Part shown: positions 8,089 through 15,861 of the stretch, piece by piece | Position numbering within the stretch: position 1 is the stretch's first letter | Layout of the letters: the number at the start of each line of letters is the position of its first letter | DNA from: Peribacillus saganii | GTDB taxonomy: Bacteria; Bacillota; Bacilli; Bacillales; DSM-1321 | Assembly: GCF_003429095.1 (NCBI RefSeq) | Contig: NZ_QVTE01000051.1 | Coordinates: 62,001 to 126,000 of the forward strand | Length of the DNA stretch: 64,000 bases | Direction of reading: 5' to 3' | The notes under the pieces: model-generated | Told to the model about the DNA's origin: nothing | Database searches by the model: none | The model's input: only the letters and a program-made list of their open reading frames with translations | Translations under genes and position numbers: made by a program

Positions 8089-9507
8089 TTACCAGAAAAA
8101 AACGGAAGCTCCATATAACACTGCGGTAATAACGGCTGCAATTAATGCAGGCTTTAATTTGTAGCGGGCATATTCCATAACAGATAAATTGAGTATCCTT
8201 GCAATGGTGTTTGTATCATCGCTCAATGGAGACGCAAGAGCACCGAAAGTCCCGCTGGCAAAAACAGCGCCTATTACTAGCGGAAGATAAATGTCGGCTG
8301 AGTGCGCCAAAGTTACTCCTAACGGCATGAAAATGCCCCATGTTCCCCAAGCTGAACCAATAAAATATGATAACACCCCTCCAAACAGAAACACGAGCGG
8401 CACCACTACGGACGCCGGAATCCATCCAGCATGATTTGTTACAAAGCTTGAGAACCCAAGATTCTCAGTTACGGAAGCAAGTCCCCAAACGATCGCCAGC
8501 AAGATGATGACAGACATTAACTCATTTCCCCCGGCAATAAAGCTATTTAATAAATCTGATGTTTTCATTTTCTGCAACCGCAAAAACAAGAAAGTGAAAA
8601 TGGAAGTCAATAGGAGGGATATAAGCATTGCATCCATGACATCCGCTTTTATGAATGCTCCGATGAACCCCTTTTCTTTTTTGTATCCATCCCACCAAGT
8701 GAGAACTAATGTTAGGGTCACTACTAAGAATAGAGGCACAAGCAGATTCCAAGGTTTTGAAGGCAACTCACTGCTTACTGCGGGATCACAGTTATGCCAA
8801 TCATCATCTTCGCTGTCCGGCTCTTTACCGATTTGATTCGGGTCACTGTTTTGTGTCGACTTCGAATGATGGAAAAAGCTTAAATATATACCAAGCAAAA
8901 TCATGACAATAGAAAAGAAGTTAAATGGAATGCTTTGTATAAATAATCTGTAAGGATCTGCATTAATTTGTTCATTCTTAACTGCAATGTCAACGATCGA
9001 TGTCATATAACCCACAAAGGCCGTAGCAATCGGAATCAGGACGATTATTGGTGTGGCCGTAGTTTCAATCACAAAACCAAGTTCTTGTGTTGACATTTTC
9101 ACTTTCTTCAAAAGAGCACGCATAATTGGGGCAATGGTTACAAAACGAAAGCTTGGTGCGGCAAAAGTTCCTATTGTAGAAAAATATGTGAGAATGAGAG
9201 CTTGTTGTTTAGTGTGTATCCTTGCTGAAGCCTCTTCTACGAACCCTCGAATCCCTCCAGAGACCTTTATCATGCCAATTAAACCTGAGAACGAGTACAG
9301 AAACAACAGTATTTTTATATTATTAGAATCAATCAGCCCCTCCACTAAAAAACGGACCATTGTTTCAAGGCCGCCAACGAGCGAGGGCTCAAGCAAATAA
9401 GAGCCAGCCAACAAACCTGCAAACAAGCCTGGCAGAACCTGCTTTGTTTTTATAGCAATTGGAATCACCACTAAGAAAGGTATAAATGAAACCCATTCAT
9501 TCTTCAA
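8089..9507 (-). CDS. NhaC-family Na+/H+ antiporter
   Basis: This is a 10-12 helix permease of ~472 residues. Features include the N-terminal helix SFIPFLVVIPIAIKTKQVLPGLFAG and conserved patches FSTIGTFAAPSFRFVTIAPI, ETTATPIIVLIPIATAF and SDDTNTIARI. The last matches the NhaC/MleN pattern around a conserved Asp pair. Such proteins exchange Na+ (some malate or amino acids) for H+. The start is uncertain. The frame is open to an ATG at 9558, which has no good ribosome binding site. A TTG at 9507 sits 6 bases after AGGGTG and begins right before the first helix, so I prefer it. Exact substrates cannot be told. Confidence 0.8.
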   Translation of the reverse strand: MKNEWVSFIPFLVVIPIAIKTKQVLPGLFAGLLAGSYLLEPSLVGGLETMVRFLVEGLIDSNNIKILLFLYSFSGLIGMIKVSGGIRGFVEEASARIHTKQQALILTYFSTIGTFAAPSFRFVTIAPIMRALLKKVKMSTQELGFVIETTATPIIVLIPIATAFVGYMTSIVDIAVKNEQINADPYRLFIQSIPFNFFSIVMILLGIYLSFFHHSKSTQNSDPNQIGKEPDSEDDDWHNCDPAVSSELPSKPWNLLVPLFLVVTLTLVLTWWDGYKKEKGFIGAFIKADVMDAMLISLLLTSIFTFLFLRLQKMKTSDLLNSFIAGGNELMSVIILLAIVWGLASVTENLGFSSFVTNHAGWIPASVVVPLVFLFGGVLSYFIGSAWGTWGIFMPLGVTLAHSADIYLPLVIGAVFASGTFGALASPLSDDTNTIARILNLSVMEYARYKLKPALIAAVITAVLYGASVFFW

Positions 9508-9685
9508 AATCTTCACCCTAACTATATGTACTCTCGTTAGATTGTGAAGGATAGTCATAATTATGCATTAAGCTCTAATAACCTTTTACGCATTCCTTAT
9601 TCGTTGGATGTACTAAGTTAGTCCATCCCACCATTTCCATAACGGATTATAATATTTGATTTCATGCTCCTTGCCTAAAAAAAGA

Positions 9686-9707
9686 AAGCCCTTTAATGTA
9701 AGGGCTT
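9686..9707 (-). terminator. Terminator of the Arg/Asp/His-rich gene
   Basis: A perfect AAGCCCTT/AAGGGCTT stem with a 6-base loop. On the minus strand it is followed by TTCTTTTTTTAGG. Confidence 0.75.
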
Positions 9708-9763
9708 CCACTATATTTTAAGAGCGGACCTTCACCGAATAGCGAGTAGTCCTTTCAGTGTTT

Positions 9764-9970
9764 TTAGTAACTGCGATGACGCCAGCATGCGCATCGCTTA
9801 CCCCGGCGTCGGTTATCGCGTTCATCGTCATTCCGGTCGTCGTGATGCCGGTTATCGCGATGCCGGTTTCGGTTATCGCAATCATTGTCATGGCCGATTC
9901 GGCTAAATGGAAAAAGTTTATTTTGATTTAAAAATTTTGGTCTTTTTTCTTTATCCCGCCTTTTTGTCAT
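9764..9970 (-). CDS. Arg/Asp/His-rich low-complexity small protein
   Basis: A 68-residue product with an N-terminal basic segment (MTKRRDKEKRPKF) and then a repeat-like run of Arg, Asp, His and Asn (RNRHRDNRHHDDRNDDERDN), ending RCACWRHRSY. The DNA carries imperfect copies of CGGTTATCGCGATGCC. An ATG at 9970 follows GGGGGGATGTGAA, and a terminator follows the gene, so it is likely expressed. Composition resembles some spore-coat proteins of the CotG type, but that is a guess. Confidence 0.55.
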   Translation of the reverse strand: MTKRRDKEKRPKFLNQNKLFPFSRIGHDNDCDNRNRHRDNRHHDDRNDDERDNRRRGKRCACWRHRSY

Positions 9971-10003
9971 TTCACATCCCCCCTCTCTAACTAATGTATT
10001 CAA

Positions 10004-10298
10004 GTGTTTAAATAGAAGTTAGACAAGCACCCTAAAAAATGGCGGATTTTTTAAAGTATCGAGGGTGATTCCGAAAATGTTTCTTAGAGGCTGTCTCCTG
10101 GAGAATGCAGAAGGGTCCGACTACTTAAGACAACCAATCGCTCTCTTTAGATTTTTCGGCGAAGAAATTCGTTATCGACTTTCGATGTTTTCAATTCGCA
10201 GCGATACTCATCTATGTGAACTAGTATGATAGATGATAATCCTATCCCGTCCCCATAATGAGCACAATGTATATGTAACAATCAATATCAATATAAGG
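10004..10298. other. Spacer, no gene seen
   Basis: About 295 bases of non-coding sequence upstream of the Arg/Asp/His-rich gene. It contains short imperfect dyads but no ORF with a ribosome binding site and no clear structured RNA. Confidence 0.4.
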
Positions 10299-10630
10299 TT
10301 ATGCACGAAAAACAGGCCCCCCCATGGAGATGCCTGTATATATTAATAATCCGAAGAATGTAATCCAGCCGTCGACATGATATACCGTAACGGCTCCGTA
10401 TAAGGTATTTGCCAGTTTCAGAAACACACTTACAAGCGTTTTATCATTCCGCGTAAGAAGCAGCAATGCTGGAGGCAGGGAGATAGCTTTATCAGATAAA
10501 ATAGGAGCTAGCTTTTTTCCTGTATAAATATCATGAACGGTTTGATTTCTTCAACTAAGCGAAACAATATACCTATTCCGGTAAAAACGCATCTGCAATA
10601 CAAAGAAAACAAAGTGCATGCTTTTTTCAT
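10299..10630 (-). pseudogene. Decayed membrane-protein gene
   Basis: One minus-strand frame reads RNQTVHDIYTGKKLAPI, continues through LPPALLLLTRNDKTLVSVFL to GWITFFGLLIYTGISMG, and stops at 10299-10301. It is ~84 codons of convincing membrane-protein sequence with no start. The region before it reads in another frame (an ATG at 10630, then GIGILFRLVEEIK) and hits a stop, suggesting a frameshift near 10545. RNQTVHD recalls RDD-domain proteins, but the family is not secure. Confidence 0.4.
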
Positions 10631-10715
10631 CGATTCAGTCCAGGCAAGTGTATTCAGGCCAGGATGATTCCACCCTCCTCCATAATACGCCCGTTTATTC
10701 TTTCGTATAAAACAC

Positions 10716-11138
10716 TCATTCCGGCTCTACTTTTATTTTTTCCAGTCCAGTTTTCTCAAGGAGATTATGATACTTATCCTCCACTTCAACAAGCCTTGTA
10801 AAGTATTCTTCCTCACTATAGTTTGCATCTCGCGCTTCTTCTTGAAGCTCCCGGGCAGCAAGATAATAAGCCAGCTTATCCCAGAACACCAGATCTTCAT
10901 AGGCATTTATAATCTTTTGCAGTTCATTTTCATAATCTTCATTCATTTCAAAACCGCCAGCTTCTTTATCAGCAATCCCGTTCACTTTGAAGGCACCAGC
11001 AAACGAGAGTATATATTGATGAAATTTGTCGTATTCCTCATTACTCATTTCCGTTTCGCTTGACCCCGCCATCCAGGTGCCGAAGGTCGTCAGCTTAAGC
11101 AAGGTTTCGTACTGTTTTTTTGTAAACTGAATATCCAT
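10716..11138 (-). CDS. Conserved hypothetical protein (140 aa)
   Basis: An acidic, helical, soluble protein beginning MDIQFTKKQYETLLKLTTFG and ending EKIKVEPE. There is no signal peptide or membrane segment. A weak GTAGGGC site lies before the ATG. The pattern of aromatic residues and Glu-rich helices resembles small uncharacterised Bacillus proteins. I cannot assign a function. It lies between two decayed genes. Confidence 0.65.
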   Translation of the reverse strand: MDIQFTKKQYETLLKLTTFGTWMAGSSETEMSNEEYDKFHQYILSFAGAFKVNGIADKEAGGFEMNEDYENELQKIINAYEDLVFWDKLAYYLAARELQEEARDANYSEEEYFTRLVEVEDKYHNLLEKTGLEKIKVEPE

Positions 11139-11168
11139 TTTTGCCCTACTTTCTACGTTTATTATGAC

Positions 11169-11498
11169 TTATCCCTCGTGGTTACTGAAGATGTCTTCAT
11201 CATGTCTTTTGCTTAATATTCTCAATTTTTTACGGTTTTCCTTTGAAGCAAAAATAATATCAAAATCATAATCATCAGTATATAGCTATTCAGAAGCAAT
11301 ATCGAGCTTTAGTCTTTTATGGTTAATCTCTTGTTTTTCCCCTTTAATTTGGACAGCATAATTCCCCTTCATGTCCGGCCCTTTATACACAATCCCATAT
11401 TCTTGTGTTGAGGGGATAGACACACTACCTCCCATTTTATATACAGTCAGCTTCTCGGCACCGTTTAAGAGGAGATTGAGAGTATATGTCGAAATTAT
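11169..11498 (-). pseudogene. C-terminal remnant of a larger gene, possibly MutS-family
   Basis: A minus-strand frame of ~110 codons reads ISTYTLNLLLNGAEKLTVYK, then KMGGSVSIPSTQEYGIVYKG, GEKQEINHKRLKLDIASE, an in-frame TAG at 11286-11288, then LYTDDYDFDIIFASKENRKK and a TAA at 11169. No start exists; an upstream stop lies at 11499-11501. From memory this resembles the tail of the short MutS-family ATPases of Bacillaceae, which have a YPEDYDF-like motif. That identity is unverified, but the truncation and internal stop are plain. Confidence 0.5.
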
Positions 11499-11529
11499 TT
11501 AATAAGCACTATTAGGAGGTCAAACATCA

Positions 11530-12711
11530 ATGATAATTTCTAAATCAAAGCGGATGGATTTATTTCCATCGTCCATATTTACAGAACTGGCTGAATATAA
11601 ACGGAATAAAATACGGGATGGCAAGCAGCTGATTGATTTAAGCATCGGCAGTCCGGACCTGTCTCCTCCCGATTTTTTAAGAGAGGAATTGTCCCGGCAA
11701 ACATCCATCGGAACCAATTATGGCTACACCCTGAACGGGACGGCGGAATTCCATTCAGCAGTCGCTGATTACTACAAACGCAAATACAATGCAAGCGTTG
11801 ATCCTGAATCCGAGGTTCTGCTGTCGATGGGTTCACAGGACGCACTTGTCCATTTACCGATGGTATTTTGTGATCCAGGAGATATAATCTTCGTGCCAGA
11901 TCCAGGCTACACCGCGTATGCGACCGGAATTTCACTTGCAGGTGCAACCCCTTATTTTATGCCTTTACAAAAAGAAAATGGCTTTCTGCCTGATTTGTCA
12001 GCAATTCCTAAAGAGATTGCGTTAAGGGCAAAAATGATGATTTTGAATTTTCCTGGCAATCCAATTCCGGCAATGGCTGATTTTAATTTTTTCACAAAGG
12101 CTATTGAGTTCGCAAAACACTATAATATCCTGATTGTTCACGATTTTGCATACTCAGAATTATATTTTGATAATCATAAGCCTATTAGTTTCTTGTCAGT
12201 ACCCGGGAGCAAGGATGTTGCTATTGAACTTAATTCACTTTCAAAAAGCTTTAATTTGGCAGGCTGCAGGATTGGCTACGCAGCCGGCAACCGAAGCGCG
12301 ATAGCCGCATTGCAGCATTTTAAATCAAACCTTGATTATGGTGTGTTTCTCCCAGTTCAGAACGCTTCAATTGCTGCAATGAAATATGGGGATGAGTTCA
12401 GTGAACAAAATCGCAAGGTGTACGAACAGAGGAGAAATGTATTGGTGGAGGGTCTTCGTTCACTGGGCTGGAATGTTGATAGACCACAGGGCGGGATGTT
12501 TATTTGGGCACGTATTCCAGAGGGTTATTCTTCATCCGGATTCGCCTATGAATTAATAGACAGAACCAATGTGGTTGTCACTCCCGGTAACGCTTTTGGG
12601 CCAACAGGAGAAGGCTATGTCCGCATTGCCTTGGTGCAGAATGAAGCAGTGCTCGCAAAGGCTGTAGATAATATCAGTACGAGCGGAATTTTTGATATCC
12701 AAAGGGTTTAA
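11530..12711 (+). CDS. Class I/II PLP aminotransferase (LL-DAP aminotransferase-like)
   Basis: This is a 393-residue fold-type I aminotransferase. It has the N-terminal LIDLSIGSPDLSPPDFLRE, the substrate and PLP segment YGYTLNGTAEFHSAVADYY, LNFPGNPIPA in place of the usual NPxNPT, HDFAYSELYFD, and the Schiff-base lysine in NSLSKSFNLAGCRIGYAAG (~residue 236). The arginine that binds the substrate carboxylate is in GEGYVRIAL. Relatives are labelled LL-diaminopimelate or aspartate-type aminotransferases; substrate is not decidable here. AGGAGGT lies 9 bases before the ATG. It is monocistronic, with a strong terminator. Confidence 0.88.
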   Translation: MIISKSKRMDLFPSSIFTELAEYKRNKIRDGKQLIDLSIGSPDLSPPDFLREELSRQTSIGTNYGYTLNGTAEFHSAVADYYKRKYNASVDPESEVLLSMGSQDALVHLPMVFCDPGDIIFVPDPGYTAYATGISLAGATPYFMPLQKENGFLPDLSAIPKEIALRAKMMILNFPGNPIPAMADFNFFTKAIEFAKHYNILIVHDFAYSELYFDNHKPISFLSVPGSKDVAIELNSLSKSFNLAGCRIGYAAGNRSAIAALQHFKSNLDYGVFLPVQNASIAAMKYGDEFSEQNRKVYEQRRNVLVEGLRSLGWNVDRPQGGMFIWARIPEGYSSSGFAYELIDRTNVVVTPGNAFGPTGEGYVRIALVQNEAVLAKAVDNISTSGIFDIQRV

Positions 12712-12747
12712 TACAATGGATGATTCATTTCAGCAAAGAATAAAATG

Positions 12748-12785
12748 AAAAAAGTCGCTTGGGCAGCGATCCAGGCGACTTTTTT
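12748..12785 (+). terminator. Terminator of the aminotransferase gene
   Basis: An 11-base stem AAAAAAGTCGC/GCGACTTTTTT with a 16-base loop. Confidence 0.85.
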
Positions 12786-12816
12786 GCAATTACACTCTTA
12801 CACGCGAGAGCTGTCC

Positions 12817-13008
12817 TTATTTACCCAGCTCGGTTACACAAAAGTAGGCAGCCTTGTCAGTATCAACAACATAATAAGAGCCATCCTCGGAAAATTTATA
12901 GTATTTATTTTTCTGAATGCTGCTGATTACCTCAACCGCATCCGTTGCTTCTGTTTCATGTGAGACACTTGTATTTCCCTCAAAATTAAAAGTTACTTTT
13001 ACCTTCAT
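12817..13008 (-). CDS. Small hypothetical protein (63 aa)
   Basis: This short protein begins MKVKVTFNFEG and ends AAYFCVTELGK, with a predicted beta/alpha/beta pattern (ATDAVEVISSIQKNKYYKF in the middle). An upstream ATG at 13050 is in frame, but GGAG lies 5-6 bases before the ATG at 13008, so I use that. It has no signal or membrane segment. I do not recognise the family. Confidence 0.6.
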   Translation of the reverse strand: MKVKVTFNFEGNTSVSHETEATDAVEVISSIQKNKYYKFSEDGSYYVVDTDKAAYFCVTELGK

Positions 13009-13152
13009 TGCTGCTCCATCCCCTTCAAGTTTTCCGTCAAACCAGCACATATGTATATAAGCGGCTTGCCTTTTATTACTTATTACCTTTAGTGTCCTGT
13101 ATTAAACATGAATATGGGCCGAGAACTGGAATTTACCCGCTGTCTAAAGTAT

Positions 13153-13279
13153 TCAATACAAATCTCCCAGCAGAAAATCACTTTTATTTTTCCCTAAAAA
13201 ATATAGCCTGTTCAAAGGACGCGTCATTGTTACATATAGCAGCTTCACATCCAGCTCGTTGCGTGAGATCCTGAGGTAG
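13153..13279 (-). pseudogene. C-terminal remnant of a UvrD-type helicase
   Basis: The frame encodes SRNELDVKLLYVTMTRPLNR, then LYFLGKNKSDFLLGDLY and a stop at 13153. LLYVTMTRPL fits motif VI of superfamily 1 helicases (consensus LLYVAxTRA). There is no start, and the rest of the gene is missing. It abuts the lipoprotein gene at 13280. Confidence 0.5.
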
Positions 13280-13465
13280 CTAGTTTTGATGTTTCTTAAG
13301 CTGATCAATTTCTTTTTCCATATCTTTTATTTTTTCCTTTAAACGGAGGTTTTCGGTTAAGATTTCTTCTTCAAGATCTGAACTGGAATTCAGGGTAGGA
13401 GACGGGCTGCATGAGGTTAGAAATAATAAGCAAACCAACAATAAAGAAAACAAAACAAATTTCAA
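13280..13465 (-). CDS. Small lipoprotein with coiled coil
   Basis: A 61-residue precursor starting at TTG (MKFVLFSLLLVCLLFLTSC) after GAGAGGTGTGGGGAA. The lipobox LTSC predicts cleavage before Cys19 and lipid attachment on the outer face of the membrane. A short Ser/Pro linker leads to a Glu/Lys-rich coiled coil (~32-58, EEEILTENLRLKEKIKDMEK). Similar short lipoproteins are common in Bacillus; the role is unknown. Confidence 0.7.
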   Translation of the reverse strand: MKFVLFSLLLVCLLFLTSCSPSPTLNSSSDLEEEILTENLRLKEKIKDMEKEIDQLKKHQN

Positions 13466-13693
13466 TTCCCCACACCTCTCCCTATTTTCATTTAAGACAT
13501 CTTTATTTCCCTCATATAAATAAACGAGACAGGAGGAGAAAAGGTTTCATTTTTTTAGAAAACTCAAAGAATTTCTTAAGTGCAGATCCATTTCCTTTAA
13601 GGTTGGTTTACTGCCTCACATCAAAAACACTCTTCCAACAAGAGATTTTCACGGATTCCGCTTGAAAACATGGTTTTAACATGCTTTCCATGC

Positions 13694-13699
13694 TATAAT
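13694..13699 (+). promoter_or_regulatory. Extended -10 promoter of ykpA
   Basis: TGCTATAAT (TGN plus perfect TATAAT). Transcription would start near 13706, just before GGAGGA and the ATG at 13733. Confidence 0.6.
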
Positions 13700-13732
13700 T
13701 TGAAGGATAATTTTTTTGGAGGAATGTATTTA

Positions 13733-15352
13733 ATGATTACAGTTCAAAATGTCGGCTTGCGTTATGGTGACCGTAAGCTGTTTGAAGATGTTAATATAAA
13801 ATTCACACCCGGTAACTGCTATGGCCTCATCGGTGCAAACGGTGCCGGTAAATCAACGTTTCTGAAAATTCTTTCCGGTGAGATTGAAGCGCAGACAGGC
13901 GATGTCCACCTTGGCCCAGGAGAACGTCTTGCCGTTTTAAAGCAGAACCACTTCGAATATGAGGACCATGAAGTTATGAAAGTTGTTATCATGGGACATG
14001 AAAGATTATATCAGGTTATGCAGGAAAAGGACGCTATCTACATGAAGGCTGATTTTAGCGATGAAGATGGAATGCGTGCTGCTGAGCTTGAAGGAGAATT
14101 TGCTGAACTGAACGGTTGGGAAGCTGAATCGGAAGCAGCCATCCTTTTAAAAGGATTGGGAATTGAAGAAGATCTGCATACAAAAAGGATGGCGGAACTG
14201 ACGGGTGGCGAAAAGGTGAAGGTTCTCCTTGCTCAGGCATTGTTCGGCAAGCCAGACGTACTGCTTCTCGATGAGCCTACAAACCACTTGGATATTAAAG
14301 CGATTCAGTGGCTGGAAGAATTCCTGATTAATTTTGAAAATACCGTTATCGTTGTTTCGCATGACCGTCACTTCTTAAATAAAGTATGTACCCATATTGC
14401 CGACCTAGACTTTGGAAAAATTAAAATTTATGTCGGAAACTATGATTTCTGGTACGAATCAAGCCAGCTTGCATTAAAACTTGGCCAGGAATCCAATAAG
14501 AAAAAAGAAGAAAAAATTAAAGAATTACAAGCCTTTATTGCCAGATTCAGTGCAAATGCTTCCAAGTCTAAGCAGGCAACTTCTCGTAAAAAGCTGCTCG
14601 ATAAAATTTCTTTGGATGATATTCAGCCTTCATCCCGTAAATATCCTTACGTAAACTTTACTCCTGAGCGGGAAATCGGAAATGATCTGCTGAGGGTTGA
14701 GGGTATTTCGAAAACGATTGACGGTGAAAAGATCCTTGATAATGTTAGTTTTATCATGAATAAAGGTGACAAAATTGCTCTTGTTGGCAGAAATGAGATT
14801 GCACGAACAACGCTGTTCAAAATCCTTGCAGGTGAGATGGAGCCAGACAGCGGTTCCTATAAATGGGGCATTACAACATCCCAGGCATATTTTCCAAATG
14901 ATAACTCCGAATATTTTAATGGCAGTGAATCAACTCTTGTTGACTGGCTGCGCCAGTTCTCGCCAAACGACCAAAGTGAAAGCTTCCTAAGGGGCTTCCT
15001 TGGCAGAATGTTATTCTCTGGAGAAGAAGTTCTCAAGAAGCCTAGTGTTTTATCAGGAGGAGAAAAAGTCCGCTGCATGCTTTCTAAAATGATGCTTAGC
15101 GGGTCAAATGTTCTGCTTCTCGATGAGCCTACGAACCACCTTGATTTGGAATCTATCACAGCATTAAACAACGGCCTGATTAACTTTAAAGGTTCCATGA
15201 TTTTTTCTTCACATGACCACCAATTCGTACAGACAATCGCTAATCGTATCATTGAAATTACTCCCAAGGGAACCGTCGATAAGCAAGTGTCTTATGACGA
15301 GTACCTGGATAACAAAGAACTGCAAACTCAAGTTGCGGAAATGTACGCTTAA
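13733..15352 (+). CDS. ykpA: ABC-F family ATPase YkpA
   Basis: This is a 539-residue cytosolic ABC-F protein with two ATPase domains and no membrane part. Domain 1 (~1-255) has Walker A GANGAGKST, the signature LTGGEKVKVLLAQAL and Walker B LLLDEPTNHLD. The Lys/Glu-rich inter-domain linker (~245-320) follows. Domain 2 has LSGGEKVRCML and a second DEPTNHLD. Its Walker A is degenerate (GRNEIARTT: Arg in place of the Lys), as I recall for the family. ABC-F proteins act on the ribosome, in translation or antibiotic protection. The start is the ATG at 13733, 10 bases after GGAGG. It very closely resembles B. subtilis YkpA. Confidence 0.93.
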   Translation: MITVQNVGLRYGDRKLFEDVNIKFTPGNCYGLIGANGAGKSTFLKILSGEIEAQTGDVHLGPGERLAVLKQNHFEYEDHEVMKVVIMGHERLYQVMQEKDAIYMKADFSDEDGMRAAELEGEFAELNGWEAESEAAILLKGLGIEEDLHTKRMAELTGGEKVKVLLAQALFGKPDVLLLDEPTNHLDIKAIQWLEEFLINFENTVIVVSHDRHFLNKVCTHIADLDFGKIKIYVGNYDFWYESSQLALKLGQESNKKKEEKIKELQAFIARFSANASKSKQATSRKKLLDKISLDDIQPSSRKYPYVNFTPEREIGNDLLRVEGISKTIDGEKILDNVSFIMNKGDKIALVGRNEIARTTLFKILAGEMEPDSGSYKWGITTSQAYFPNDNSEYFNGSESTLVDWLRQFSPNDQSESFLRGFLGRMLFSGEEVLKKPSVLSGGEKVRCMLSKMMLSGSNVLLLDEPTNHLDLESITALNNGLINFKGSMIFSSHDHQFVQTIANRIIEITPKGTVDKQVSYDEYLDNKELQTQVAEMYA

Positions 15353-15356
15353 CACA

Positions 15357-15636
15357 AAAAGCAGAAGCGCCCTGACATTGGAAGGACAGCTAAGTGCGCC
15401 AGTGTTGTAACTTAAACCATGTTACAACCTTCGTCCTGTGGCAACGCTGTCCCGATCCACATCCTGTACAAAGGAACGTCGGCGTTTGGCACGTCCTGTG
15501 CAAGTCCGGCAAGTATAGACAAACGCTGACAGAAGGCGCTTTTTTCCTTCCGGAGCGATTGGCTTATGACCAGGGTTGTTACGGCTTGTGGTCACAACAT
15601 TCGAGGGGCCGTGCGCAGGAGCTAGACATCTTTACT
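15357..15636 (+). repeat. Dispersed intergenic repeat, copy A
   Basis: A structured non-coding element. It opens with AGCAGAAGCGCC, which can pair with GGCGCTTTTTT near 15536-15547 to make a terminator-like long hairpin. It contains GTCCTGTGGCAACGC and CACGTCCTGTGC and ends in GGAGCTAGACATC. The end is shared with copies at 53.8, 61.7 and 63.4 kb. See findings. Confidence 0.55.
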
Positions 15637-15673
15637 GGTTAAAAACATTCAACCTTCTAGATAAATTTTGAAG

Positions 15674-15699
15674 AACCTTGTCTTTGGACAGGGTTTTTT
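15674..15699 (+). terminator. Terminator after ykpA and repeat A
   Basis: An AACCTTGTC/GACAGGGTT stem with a tight loop and a TTTTTT tail. Confidence 0.75.
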
Positions 15700-15861
15700 C
15701 TGTTTCGGATTTTCCGGTCCCAAAGTAAACTGTATAGCGGATTTATCCCCTGTCTTTAGTAGTAAGGTTCTCTGCTCTATTTTTCATTCAATGGATTATA
15801 TTTCCTCTCTTAATTGGTGTATGATAGAGATACATTGAATTTATTTGTTGGAGTTGAAAGA

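Noticed and set aside
15394-15642. An 82-codon plus-strand ORF after ykpA
   Set aside because: It lies entirely inside dispersed repeat copy A, lacks a ribosome binding site and has a Cys/His/Arg composition typical of translated non-coding DNA.
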